Source of the DNA: Micractinium sp. NFX-FRZ
Lineage: Eukaryota; Chlorophyta; Trebouxiophyceae; Chlorellales; Chlorellaceae
Length of the DNA: 64,000 nucleotides
NCBI GenBank assembly: GCA_029339195.1
Contig: JAPTJF010000241.1
Coordinates: 27,658-91,657, forward strand
Direction of reading: 5' to 3'
Part shown: piece after piece, positions 24,101-35,583 of the stretch
Layout of the letters: each line of letters begins with the position of its first letter
Position numbering within the stretch: the stretch's first letter is position 1
The notes under the pieces: generated by a model
Seen by the model: the letters and a program-made list of their open reading frames with translations, nothing else
The model's database searches: none
Told to the model about the DNA's origin: nothing
Made by a program: the position numbers and the translations under genes

Positions 24101-27100
24101 GGGCGGGGCAAGAGGCTAACTTGAGGAGGGGACCAGTTGGTTACATTGGATGCACAAACCAGCAGGCTCCGCCGCCACACCAGCAGCGTCCCCCAGAACT
24201 ACAGCCAGCCTTGCCGTAGCTTTTCCCCTTCTGCCGGCCTGCCTGAGGCCTCATCGCCCACGAGAGCAATGTGCATCGAGGCCAAGCCTGAGTGTTGAGA
24301 AGCTGCTTCTCCAACCGGCTTACCCGCTGCACCAAGGCCGGCAGCAGCTCACCTGGGGGTCCGTAGAAGAGGACGCCACGTGGCGGTGCAATGTGGAAGC
24401 GCTCAAAGAGCTCGGGGTAGACTAGGGGCAGGAATACCATTTCTTTCAGGGCCTGCAGGGTGGTGAGGAAGGGAGAGGGGGCGGGCACAAGAGGAGCTTG
24501 AGCTGTGGCGAAGAGCTCCGGGTTGAGGCAGGGGGCAGGAGGCCACCCCCCTTCAGTGACTGGGGGCCATTTGTTGTGTGGGAGGGTGGATAGGGGACGG
24601 TACGGAGTAGGGGGCAGGGCCGTGAGGTGTGGGAGCAGAGGGGGAGTAGGCCGAAACCAAACACCACAACCCAATACCCAAACCCGATGCCCCAGCCCAC
24701 ACCCGCCCACCTTGATGTAATGGTCCAGCCCTCCCACGGTGTCAAATGTGACAGAGGGGTCCACCTGCGGGACCAGGGAGGCGCAGCGGCATGGTCGGTG
24801 GCCGGGCTGCCCAGGCACGCAGGCCATGCAGCCGCTACATGCTTACAAATGACTGCTGGCTTCATCTGCAACCCATCTCGCCGGGTGCATGCCCTACCTC
24901 CTTCCTCCTTGCCAGCCTGCCTGCCTGCCTGCCTGCCTGCCAGCCCCGACAGGAAGCATCACCCGGAGCCTGCCACCTCCCCCGCTCCATGCCTGACTGC
25001 CTGCATGGCCACCCACACTTGCCTGTCCCTCCCCCGCCCGCCGCCCCCGCCCCCGCACCTGCAGCGGCGTGATCTCCGCATTCCCCGCCTTCTCCCGTCC
25101 CAGATGCGACAGCGGCAGGTTGGCGCCGGCGGTGCGCACCAGGTCCCAGGGAGCAGCGCCGCCGGCACCGGCAGCAGCAGCCGCCCCGCCCCCAAAGCCA
25201 CCCGCCTGGCCCGCACCGCCGGCAGGCCCGTGGTGCCCGCCTCCCCCCAGGGCTCCCAGCTGCAGCTCCTCCTCAGGGTTGTCCACCTCATCATCCGCAT
25301 CCCTGCCAGGTCAGCAGCGTGCCAGGTCAGCACGGCAGAGCGCCTATGCGTAGAGAGAAGGCAACAGAGCAGAGGCGCAGCAGGGACAGGGTGCACGCAG
25401 CACTGCTCACAGGCAGCCACACACATGCTCACACCTCCACCTCCACCCCCGTGCTCTAGGCTTGCTCTCCCCCTAAGGGCAGCGCACCTGAGGCGGCTGC
25501 GGCTGCTGGGGTGGTGCAGGCGCCCGCTGCCGCCGTGGCGCCGCTCTAGCCGCGCACGCTTGCGCTCGTGCTGGCCGCCGCCCACGCGCCCGCTGCCGTG
25601 CCGGTACAGGCTGCCGCCAGGCTGAGAGGGAGGCTGCTGGCTGGAGGGCTTGATTGTCACCAGGGCACGGTCCCTGAATGAGTACTGCTTCCGCTCCTGT
25701 TGCTGCAGGGAGGGCGACACAGAGCGCAGGAACGGGGGAACAGGAACCGCGGCGTGAGAGGCCATTGCACTCTTAGAGCTTCCAAAGCATGCTCACAGGA
25801 AACATTAAAATGCCCAAAGCATCCAGAGGTGTGCACACTGCGGGGAACACAGCACACAGTGCCCCCAGGCATTCCCCTCCCAGAGGCAGACAACCCTACT
25901 CCCCACCCCGTGCCTCCCCCCACCTGCTCCTCCTCCTCCTCCTCAAAAGCATGCGACTGCCGGCGCCCCTTGCCATCGTCGCGCCGCCTGCGGCTGCCCC
26001 CGCCGGCTGCATCCACCGGCTGCTGGCTGCCCGCCAACTCTCCATCATGCTGCACCGGATCGAAGCGCTCCACCTGCAGAGCCGCAAATACATGAGGGGG
26101 TTGTGGGAATCACATTGGCGACGGTTGTAGCGCTGCATATGCAACGCAGACAGGAGAGCACGGGGGCACAGCATCCAGCAAGAAGGCTGGGCGGGCATGT
26201 TGACGGCTGGGCACAGCACGATCACAGCATGTGCACAGCATGTGCTGACCTGGCGGCGCTCGCGCACGGAGTAGCGCATGGCAAACAGCTCTCCGTCCTC
26301 TTGCCCCGGCTCCTGCCCGCCATCCTCCTGCAGGACAAGAGAGCACAAGACAGGGGCCGCAGGCAGGGGCTCGGTTAGGCACAGCAGGAGCGGTTGGCGC
26401 AATGCGGTTCGTGCCAGCAGTAGCTGAGCCCTGGCAGCAAGCAGCAGGCAGACAGCAGTGGCGGCTGCGAATGCATCTGGGACTGTTTCCCCAACGGCCG
26501 GAGGTACAGCACTTGAATTGTCTGCGGTGGCGTTGTGCGGAAGCCCACGTCACTCTGTGGCAATAAGTATGCACGTGGGGAACTCTGTGCAACACTGCCG
26601 ATCACTTCCCTCCTTTTATACTACCCTCACCTCCTCGCTCTCCTCCTCCTCTTCCTCGTCCGGATCCTGCTGGTAGCCCCGCCGCTTCTTGCCGCCTCCG
26701 CTCTTGCTGGCAGGCGGCGCCTCGTCCTTCACAGGGCTGTACCGCTGCACCGTCTGCCGCACACGCCGAGCATAGCGGTGGCCCACCTCCTCCTCCTCCT
26801 CCTCCCCCTGCCAGGTGCAGTTGTGCAGGAGGGGGGAGGGCGTTAGGGACTGTCAGCAGGCGCGCCCTCAGGGGTGCAGGCTCGGCCAGGGCATGCAAAA
26901 CGCAAGCACTCGCAAGCAACCCAAGCAGAGCAGCGCTCCGGCACTCCCTTGTTCCCCGGCCCACTTGCACGGGCAGGGCACCAGCAGGCGCTGCACCACA
27001 CCATACCCGACACTCCTCCCCTGGCCAGCGCACCTCACTGCTCCCGCTGCCATCCTCCTCCTCGCTGCTGCCCCCTTCCTCCTCCCCCTCCTCGCTGCCG

Positions 27101-28010
27101 CTACTGCCGCCCTCCTCCTCCGCCTCAACCTCCCCCGCCTCCTCTCCCTCCTCATCCGAGGGAGGCTGATCTGCCAGCTCGTCATCCTCATCCTCGGGCC
27201 CCTCAAAATAAGACTTGCGCTTGCGCTGCCCGCCGGCGCTGCCGCTGCGGCCGCGCAGGTTGCGCCATGCGGGCGTGTGGCTGTCGTGCAGCTTGTCGAC
27301 ATTCAGCCCCCGCTTGTGCGCCTGCAGCAGCGATGGAGCAGACGGGACTGGGAATTTGGCATGGATGGCTGCCGTGCAGCCCACGCTTAATGCATGCAGG
27401 AGTGGGAACCAAGTGGTATCATTGCAGCGACAGGCGTTGTCGTGCAATGTGTTCAAAAGCAAGAGGCGTACGACTGGAAAAGTTTGGGCAGTGGGGGCCC
27501 GCTGGCTGCGGCACTTTTGCTGCAATGGAAGAGCAGCAGCGGGAGCGGGAGCAGGCAGCATGGGGCTGGGAGTGGGAGACTGCCAGTAGGGGCACGAGGT
27601 GTGTAGGGAAGAGCTGGTGCTCTGGGGCTGGCTGCGCTGCCATGTGTGGGCAGCAGCTGTGCCAGCGTGTGGGGCAGAGCGCGCGCAGCGGGCAGCCCGC
27701 AGTAGCCAGCACTCGGCAACCACTACGCACCTCCTTCACCACTGGATCCACGCGCCGCCGCTCCCCGCTGCGCCGCCTCTGCATAGGGCAGGGGTTGAAG
27801 CAGCCAAGCGCAAGTGGGGGTCCAGGAGGGCTGCGGGCTGCACAGCGCGGCGAGCCAGGCACTGCAGCGGCAGCTGGCGGCACCTGCCTGTCGCGGGCAC
27901 GCCGCCGCCGCTGCTGCCGCAGGCTGCAAGCCTGGGCGGCTGCCCACCTGCAGGTCGCGCTCGGAGCCCCCCTCATCGTCGCTGCCCCCCTTGTGCCGGG
28001 TGGCCACCAT
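18127..28010 (-). CDS. ATAD2/Yta7-type AAA+ ATPase with degenerate bromodomain
   Basis: Twenty-four exons: 28010-27948, 27778-27731, 27321-27034, 26807-26631, 26327-26250, 26073-25924, 25702-25488, 25302-25059, 24764-24711, 24452-24353, 24078-24017, 23749-23606, 23388-23302, 23053-22989, 22754-22601, 22364-22189, 22046-21602, 21412-21298, 21088-20833, 20609-20480, 20140-20039, 19787-19619, 19344-18423 and 18226-18127. They give 1447 aa. An acidic N-terminal third (Glu/Ser runs) precedes AAA1: FDTVGGLDHYIK, Walker A GPPGTGKT at about 470, Walker B IIFFDEIDG at about 528, VVVIGATNR and the arginine finger RRPGRFDRE. A degenerate second AAA follows (702-970), then a bromodomain-like region (975-1095, WWDKVSEPMDL and SRACALEDEA). 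The Ala/Gln-rich tail ends in a short helix. Known role: ATP-driven histone H3-H4 handling and chromatin regulation in the nucleus. The usual acetyl-lysine-binding Asn is not seen. The first exon is the least certain part. Confidence 0.9.
23416..23490. repeat. 34-bp tandem duplication in ATAD2 intron
   Basis: Two copies of a roughly 34-base unit containing GGCGGCCAAG and GCGTCAGGC lie in the intron between exons 12 and 13 of the ATAD2-like gene. They differ at a few positions. Confidence 0.75.
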
Positions 28011-28633
28011 AAGCCCTTTGTTGCAACACTAGCTGCGAGGGCTTGTTAACACCGCTGCGGTGCCTGTGGGTGCAGCATGGGCTGGCAAGGCGGAGCGATC
28101 GCGGCTCTGGAGGCGCCTGGATGCCTGCTGTGGGCCCTGAGGACGGCTCGACAAACAAAAGTTCAAGTAGGGGGGCGAGCTCAAACGGGGACTCGCTGCT
28201 TTCGGACCACTGCTGAGGGATCGAGCAATGCTGCTGTGTCTTCAAGCGTGCAGCCTTCAGCAGTCGGCCGTATGCGCGTGCCAAGTTGGCCACTGCCACT
28301 TGCGCCATCCCCCTCTTCTTGGAGCCGACCAATCCTCAGATCTCACTTTGAAGTCCGCCAAGTCACTTGAATTGGCAAGAGCACAGGGCGGAGACCTGCA
28401 AACAGGGGCCCAGTGTCTGCCTGTGCGCGGGCTTTCCGCGGCCTGGGTGCTCCCTGGCAGCAGTGCAGAGCTCTCCAAAGTCTTCCTGAGCTTCAGGGGC
28501 ATCCGTCAGTAGCAGCAGCAGCGCCAGGAGGGTTGCGGCACCTTACACGCGCGGCGCCAGCGGCGGCACCGACCGGCAGCGCGGCGGCCAGCCAGTAGCA
28601 GCTTCAAGGCACCAAGGCTCCCCCACTGCAGCC
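28011..28633. promoter_or_regulatory. Shared 5' region of ATAD2-like and propeller-hydroxylase genes
   Basis: A 623-bp divergent spacer. No convincing coding exon, tRNA or repeat was seen. It must hold both promoters and 5' UTRs. Confidence 0.5.
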
Positions 28634-31600
28634 ATGGACATCTCTGGCTATAACAGCAGATCAACTCCCAGCCTCATGCAGACCACACTGGCACCCTCGT
28701 ACGACGCCAAGAGGCGGCGCGGCGGCCGCCCGCCGAGCATGCCCCTCGGCGCCAAGGCCCTGCTCCTGCTCCTTGTAGTGGGGCTGGCCTGGTTTGGCGT
28801 CCGGCGAGCGGGGCAAAGGGAGGCGGCGGCAGGGGCCGGCACCGCCGGCGGCACGGTTGACAGCGGCGGCCGGCACACACAAGGCGTGGGCGGGGGTGGC
28901 GGCCAGGGGGTTGCCAGCGGTGAGGCAGGCAGCGGTACGGGAGACCACAGCGACACAAAGGCAGAGGAGTTGGCCCGTGCGCGGGCTGAGCGGTCCATGC
29001 GGCTGCTGCCGTCCTACAGAGGCCTGGGCAAGGTGGAGACGTGGCCCTTCTTTGGTGAGTGTGTGTGGGTCAGCAATCCGCACCTGCTGCCGGCGCCGCC
29101 GCAGCAGCCCCTTGCTATGTGTGGCATGCAGAGGAGAGTGAGGCTGGTGGGGCAATGCGGGGAACTGCTTCATTTAGACATCCAGGCTGGGCAATGTGGA
29201 TGCGGCGCAACAGCTCGTTGCATTGCAATACTGCCAGGACAACAGCCTGTCGCTGCCGCAGGTGCGTGGCGGCTTGCAAAACGTAAGCATGTGTCCCCTG
29301 CCCGCGGTACTCCTCCTGCTCGTGGTGCCCCTCACTCTGAACCATGTGACCAATGTGTGCGCTGCTGGCCCCGCAGGCAACGCCAACCGGCTGCTGCTGG
29401 CCAGCCACGGCCGTCTGATGTGGTACCGTGTGGACACGGATGAAGTGAAGGTCATTCATGAGAAGGAGGTGGGAAGCTGTGTGCTCTGTTACCCATGTTT
29501 GGGGTGCCATGGGGTGTGCTTTGCTGCTGATGATTGGTTGGGATACCTTGAGGGTCTGCGATGAGAAGCACACACACACCTTGCCTGCTTGTGTGCCCAA
29601 AGCCGCCGCACGCCGCACCCACCTTCGGCCGCATGGGGACGCTTCCACTCCTTTCCCTGACTGGGACGCCTGTACTTCCTACCACGCTGAAGCTGCAGGG
29701 TCTGTATTACGGCGTGTTCCCAGGCGCTGAGCGCGGCATGCTGGGTGAGCCCACCTCTCTGTGGGTGGTCTCCGCCCCCTTCGACTGGAAGAAAGACGCG
29801 CAGCCGGCGGCGGCGGCTGCCAACAACGGCAGCCGGGAGTGGCTGCTCCACCTGGATGCAGAGAGCGGGCAGGAGCTGGGCAGGGTGCAGGTGCGGGGGT
29901 CCGGGCAGGGGCTGGGCTTGGCAGGGCAGGCCGCGTGCTGTGCATGCTGGTTAATGTGTTGGTAGCCGAGGCGGAGCATGAAATTTTGGGAGAGGGGGAC
30001 GAGGGGAATGGCGCTGAGCGCACACAAGGTGTGCAGGCTCAAACATGAGGGCAGGCTGGCATGTGTTGACGCCAGCTCACCCAACGGCGGCCTGCCCTAC
30101 ACTGTGGGTGGCGCTGTGCACCAGCCTCCTGCCGCACCTCCCTCCCTCCTTCCACCACACCCCGCCCTGCCCCTGCCCTCTGCCCCCTCCTGGCCTGCAG
30201 CTGCCCTCCAAGTTCACGCACGATGCGGTGCGGCGCAGGGACCATGTGTATGTTGCAGACACAGGGGAAGGCAAGGTGCTGGAGCTGAGCTTCCCAGGGC
30301 TGGAGCTGGTGAGCGGAGCTGGCGCCACGCTGGCGCCACATCAGCACTGACAAGCCGTCCACGCATGGACCGCCGGCACTCGCTGCCTGGCCCGCGCTTC
30401 GTGCCCCGCTGCTGCCCCGCTGCTGCGTGTGGGTGCGAGTGGGCATTGGCACCCCTTCTGTCTGCTCAGGCTGCCCTGCTTGCTGCCGGCTTGCCTCTTG
30501 CAGGAGCGCCAGCTGCCGCTGTTCAGCGCCCAGGAGCACGTCAACACGCTGGCCCCAACCTCGGACGGCAAGCTCTGGGCGGTGCTGCACAACCTTGGCA
30601 ACTCATCTGTGGTGGAGGTGCGTGGGTTGTGGGAGCACGGGTCCAGACAGGATGGAAGGGCAGGTGATGTGCGAGTGTGCGGTTGGAGAGCATGCAGCTG
30701 ATGCCATGGGTTGGCCATAGGTTGACACCTGCCTCGCCCGCCACCCCCGGGGCACGCCCCGTGCCAGCCCCCGCATGCCAGCACCCGGTGCACTGCTTTC
30801 GCGCCCCGGCAAGCCGCGCAGTACCAACCACAGCGCTGCACAGCGCGCACCCCCCACTCCGATTCCCTGCCGTTGAGGCCCTGCTGGCCTCAACCGTAAC
30901 CATTTCAACCTGTACACCACCCCTTGCCCTGCCTGGCCCCGCCTGGCCGCTCTCAGGTGGACCTGAAGACGGGCGAGGAGCTGCGCCGGCTGCCGGGCGT
31001 GGGCAAGATGGCCCACGGCTTGGTCCTCTGGCAGCACGGCTTCCTGACCCTCGACTCGGCGGGCGGGGCGGTGGTGCACGTCAGCACCCAGGACGGCAGC
31101 TCCCAGACGCTCTGGCAGGTGCAGCCCTGGGGCGGCAATACAGTCGGTGCTTGTGTGCGCGGGCTGGCTGGGGCGAGAGGTTGCCTGCATCTCGACTCGC
31201 AAGGAGGCTCGTGATATGATGACGCCAGCCAGCGGAGGCACTGTGCGTGGGGTGGATTGCCGCCTGGCAGTGCCAATGGCAAGCCCTGCTCTGCGCTGCC
31301 CCGCCCTCACGCTCCCATCCCATTGCCACCACCACTGCCCGTCATCACCCCCCCCACACCCACACACACTGTGCTCCACTCCTCACTCGCCTTCCTGCAT
31401 GCTTGCCCGCCTGCCATTTCCACACACGCGCCCCCTGCAGCTGGGCGAGCCCGGCCGCTTCCTAAAGGGTCTGGCCGTAGTGGACGACATCGCCTTCTTC
31501 GGCATCTCGCCTTCCACGCCCAGAAGCCGGCGGGCAGACCCCTCCTTGAACTGCGAGCTCGCAGCATTCGACCTCCAGCAGCACCTGCTGCTCTGGCGCC

Positions 31601-34600
31601 GCCAGCTGCCCACGCGCGGGCTGCTCAACATTGGTGAGGGGCGCGGGGGGCGTGGGGAGCGCAGGGTGGGGGGGGATGTGGCGCTGGGCGGGAAGGAGGC
31701 AGGGTGGACAGGAGCCTGCTGCCAGTGCGAGGCGACCTGGTGCCAGGCATAGTCTGTGCTTATACTTCCATGCACCGGCACGGCACTTGCTGCACCTCAG
31801 CAGCATGTGCGCTGCCTGCCCCTTGGCAGCCTGGCCTCTGGATCCTAAGCGCATGCCGCCTGCGTGCTCTCCCGTGCTCCCCGCCCCCCGCCGTGCAGTG
31901 GCGGCGCCCCACCTGACGGTGGAGAGTACCACGTACGCCGTCTCCACCCGCCCGCTGATCTCCTATCGAGACAAGCCCGCCTTCCAGGCAGCGCTGGAGG
32001 CCGCCCAAAAGTGGGCTCTGCAGCAGGAGCGAGAGGCCCAGGGTGCAGCTGGCACGCAGGCGGCGCAGCAGCAGGAGGAGCAGGCGGCGGGGGCGAAGCG
32101 GCAGCCTGCGGAGCAGGCGGCGCCGGGGCAGCAAGCGGGGGAGCAGCAAGCGAGGGAGGGCCAGGGGCAAGCCTCGGAGGAGCACGCACAGGAGCGGGCA
32201 CAGAAGCAGGGTGACCAGCATCCGCTGCACACAGAACAGCAGCAGGAGGAGCCGGCACAGCACGCGCAGCAGGAGCAAGAGGCAGCAGCGCAGCAGGCGC
32301 AGCAGCGGGACGGCCTGCAGCAGGAGCAGCAGGCGCAGCAGCAGCAGGGTCGGGAGGGTGCGGCAGGCAGCAGGGGCCAGGAGGGAGCCACCGTGGTGCG
32401 TGCGCTCAGTGAGACTGTGCAGCTGCCAGCGGAAGACCCCCTGTCAAAGGTAGGAGGGCGCAGGCAGGCCGGGTTACCCCGCTACTGTGGCTACTGCTGC
32501 TGCGGTGCACGGCGCGCCACGCAGGGCATGCTGCGCTCTGCCCGCCTGGCTCGCGTTGTGTAGCATGCCTCACTTCCAAACTTCTGCATGCTCCAGCTCC
32601 GCTGCTGGCTCAGGCCCGCGTGGAAAGCAGCTGTTGCTGGCCGCACTATGCAGCCCACCAAGCCAGCCAAGCAAGCTACCCATTGTCTCATTACCTGCTG
32701 CCCGCCTGCCCTGCAGTACCCTCCCCAGCTGGACCCCGTGCGTTGGTCCAGCGGCCTGCCGCGCCTGCTGCTCAGCGCCAAGGGCAGGGGGAGCGGGCTG
32801 GGGGCGGGGGCGCAGCTGCAGCTGCTGCGCCTCGACACCCAGCCTCTCAAGGAGCGGCTGGCGGAGCTGAGGGATGAGGACTGGGAAGGTGGGTGGGTGG
32901 GCGGGTGGGTGGGGCTGTGTCCCTGCAGGTGATGGAGGCGCAGGGCAGGCGGCACAGTGTGCAGCCTTTTGATGAGTGGCCGGCAGGGTTGAGGGATGAG
33001 GACTGGGAAGGTGGGGGCTGGCTGGGGCTGTTCTCCTGCAGGTGATGGTTGGCACCACAGTGTGCAGCCTCTCAAACAGCGGCTGGCAGATTGGAGGACG
33101 AGCTCTGGAGGGAATGGGTGGGTGTGAAGGGTCGGGTGTTTTGGCTGGGGTGGGGGCCAACGGCAGGGGGCCAGCAGCAGGAGGCACCCTGGAGGGCTGT
33201 TCTTCCCCTGGACTGCGGTGTGGTGCTGTGCTGTTGAGGCGCTGCCGAGGGGCTGGTGGCACTCACCTGTGAAATCTTTGGTCCTGCTGGCTGGCAACTG
33301 GTGTGCCAAGAGGGCAGTCACCTGCGCCTCGCTCACCCCTGCGCCCGCCGCCGCCCCGCGCCCGCCCCGTGCACTGCAGAGCCCGCGCAGCGTGCCTCCA
33401 ACGCGTGGTTTGCTGGGCGTGAGCAGAACCTGGACAAGTTCAAGCCGGGGGCACAGTCCATCATGGTGAGCACGGCAGCACGACCAAAGCAGCTGGTGTT
33501 TCCCCCCCCGGCCCGCACCCGCTGTGGACAGCTTGCCTGGGGATCCCATCTATCAGCTCAGCTCCTGTCCTCTCTATTGTTCCGCCCCTGCAGCTCGTGT
33601 TCAGCGACCAGGAGGGCGCCCAGGTGTACCGCTTCCCATGGTACGACAAGTTCAAGGACTTGATCGAACCGCTGCTGCTCAAGGTGCGGTTGCTTTTGTG
33701 AGCATGAGTGTGTGTGCCTGTGGCACGACAATTTTGATGTCCCGGTTGATCCCTGTGCCCCCTCCTCTCCCCTACGTGCCCGCCTGCCAGCGCTGCGCCC
33801 AGCTGGCCTGGGCAACCGCCTGCGCCTGCAGCTGCCCCACTGCTTTGCACAGCACCCACCCGCGTGATCAGTCACCTGGCTTGCGCCACTTCCCCCCCTC
33901 TGCACTATTCCCCCCTGCAGGTGCTGGGCCCTGCCGACTTGGCAAACCTCGTGCGGTTGCTTGCAGCTGGCTCCCCAGTTTTCACGTACCGGCGAGGTCA
34001 GCCACCTGCCATTCAGCCCCGCTCCCCCCTCTGTGCTGTCCGCCGTTGCAGGTGCTGGGCCCTGCTGACCTGGGCAACGTGATGCGGCTGCAGCTGGCCC
34101 GCATGCCCCCCCAGGGCAGCATCAGGCGGCACCTGGACACAGGGGGCTACTCGGCCACGGGCCACCGCGTCCATCTGGTCATCCAGTCTAACCCAGGTGA
34201 ATAATTGGGTTAACAAGAAGGAGGCGTGGTTGTCACGGCACATGTTGGCTACTCAGGCTTGGGGGGCAGCGTGCTGCGAGGGGGTCCACTCCCCCACCTC
34301 CTACTCATCCTGGGGTTCAGCTTAATCATGTGCTCACTGACCGTCTGCTGCCAGTGCTGCCTGCATGTCGCCCCTCTCTGCACTGCAGCCGTCTCCTTCA
34401 ACGTGTGCGACTCGCCAAGCCACTTGGAGCAGGAGGGCGGCGCTGCAGGGCTGGAGGGGGGCGCTGCCAAGCCGCCCTGCGTGCCGCTGCACGTGGAGGA
34501 GGGGCTGGTGTTTGAGCTGAACAACCGGCTGGCGCACACGGTGCTGAACGGCGGCGACCAGGTGGGGCGGGCGTGTGGGTGGGAGGTATGGCGTAGGAGC

Positions 34601-34876
34601 GACGCCTAGAGCTTGGGTGGTGACAAAGCACGGTTGGGTCCTCCCTCCCCGCCAGCACTGCCGTGTCCAGTGTGCCAATCCACCTTCCCTCGTGTTTGTT
34701 CCCCCCTCCCACTGCAGCCACGCATCCACCTGGTGACTGACGTGGCAGAGTCGCCACGTCAGCAGCGCCAGCTGCGCGTCGGCGAGGTGTGCCAGTACGC
34801 GGGGCGCAAGGTGGTGTGCGCTCCCCGGGCCCTGGCTGAGGCGGCAACCGCCCACGAGGCAGACCAACTGCGCTGA
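28634..34876 (+). CDS. Membrane-anchored beta-propeller / aspartyl-asparaginyl beta-hydroxylase fusion
   Basis: Fourteen exons: 28634-29054, 29377-29468, 29699-29890, 30201-30308, 30504-30617, 30957-31118, 31441-31633, 31899-32449, 32717-32888, 33380-33465, 33594-33683, 34052-34196, 34389-34561 and 34718-34876. They give 885 aa. A basic cytosolic stretch (AKRRRGGR) precedes one hydrophobic segment at about 38-56, predicting a type II membrane protein with a lumenal body. Residues about 145-500 show propeller-like beta repeats such as HVYVADTGEGKVLEL, LTLDSAGGAVVHVS and VDLKTGEEL. A Gln/Glu/Ala-rich stretch (about 480-600) follows. The C-terminal 200 residues match the aspartyl/asparaginyl beta-hydroxylase fold: YRFPWYDKFKDL, RRHLDTGG, HRVHLVIQSN, GLVFELNNRLAHTVLNGG and PRIHLVTD. 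Likely Fe(II) ligands are H754, D756 and H825, with R835 for 2-oxoglutarate. Substrate unknown. Introns before exons 10 and 12 contain decayed copies of neighbouring exons. Confidence 0.8.
32840..33110 (+). repeat. Tandem copies of exon 9 end and its donor (propeller-hydroxylase gene)
   Basis: The end of exon 9 (CAGCCTCTCAA..., GGATGAGGACTGGGAAGGTGGG) recurs in the following intron. One copy, starting near 32963, still carries the identical GGATGAGGACTGGGAAG/GTGGGG donor at about 32994-33014. A more diverged one starts near 33066. Offsets are about 122 and 103 bp. Only the first copy gives the conserved reading frame with correct splice phase into exon 10. Confidence 0.75.
33791..34110 (+). 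repeat. Three tandem copies of exon 12 start with its acceptor
   Basis: Units of about 130 bp begin at 33791, 33921 and 34052. Each starts just after a CAG acceptor and reads VLGPADL..N..RL or a close variant (first copy LRPAGLGNRLRLQL). Each is preceded by a related C-rich tract. Only the third continues into the iron-binding HLD motif and is taken as the real exon 12. The second unit could be an exon of 76 bases (33921-33996) ending at a GT donor in the same phase as exon 12. Confidence 0.75.
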
Positions 34877-35583
34877 TGTGATGCGATGTGACGTGATGTG
34901 AAGTGTGCGCTTCGTTGCCTGCTGTTGAGCTGAGCTAGCTGTGAACTTTCATATGATGATCACTAGTCTGCAAAAGTGCCAGGCAGGTACTGCTCTGGTA
35001 TAGAGGGCTTCAAACGCTAGCTGGTTGTTGTGCTAGCAGGTGCGGAGATCAGCACAGGAGGGTGGGCTGGAAATTACTGAGGCTAGCTGGTCTGCACACT
35101 AGCATGTGCTGTGGCACGTGCAGGGGGCGAGCAGGGGACTCAGCCGGAGCAGGAAGACCCTCAGGGGGCGAGTTATGACGAGTGTGCAAGAGCATTGTGC
35201 GTGCAAGGTCACAGTGTGTGTGTGCAAGGCCATTGCAGATTCAAGTGCTGGTGGGATCCGACAGGACAGCAAAGGCAGGTTGTATGAGGAATTGATAGCC
35301 AGAAAGTCAGAAAGCGCTGAAAGTCGGAACAAGAGCAGGCAGGGAGGGAGAAAAACGGGGTGCTGACGGCTGCCTGAGGAGGCAGCATGCCTGGTCTCGG
35401 GAGTGATGCTATGCTACAAATGAATGGGTGGCCTGCCTGGCGGGAGACGCGCTGCTCCATGCTTGCTAACTGCCGGCTGGTTCGGATGCGGGCCGGGACA
35501 CGGCGCTTGCGCCTGTCAGCTGGCCTACAGCTGCCTGGCAGCTTTGTAGGACGCCGGCTGTCGGTGCAAGGCTGCACAGGTGC
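34877..35583. other. Convergent 3' region, propeller-hydroxylase and SRA-SET genes
   Basis: About 0.7 kb between two stop codons. It contains GATGT-type short repeats at 34875-34905 and several GCTAGCTG words between 34930 and 35090. No TGTAA on either strand and no coding exon was recognised. Confidence 0.5.
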
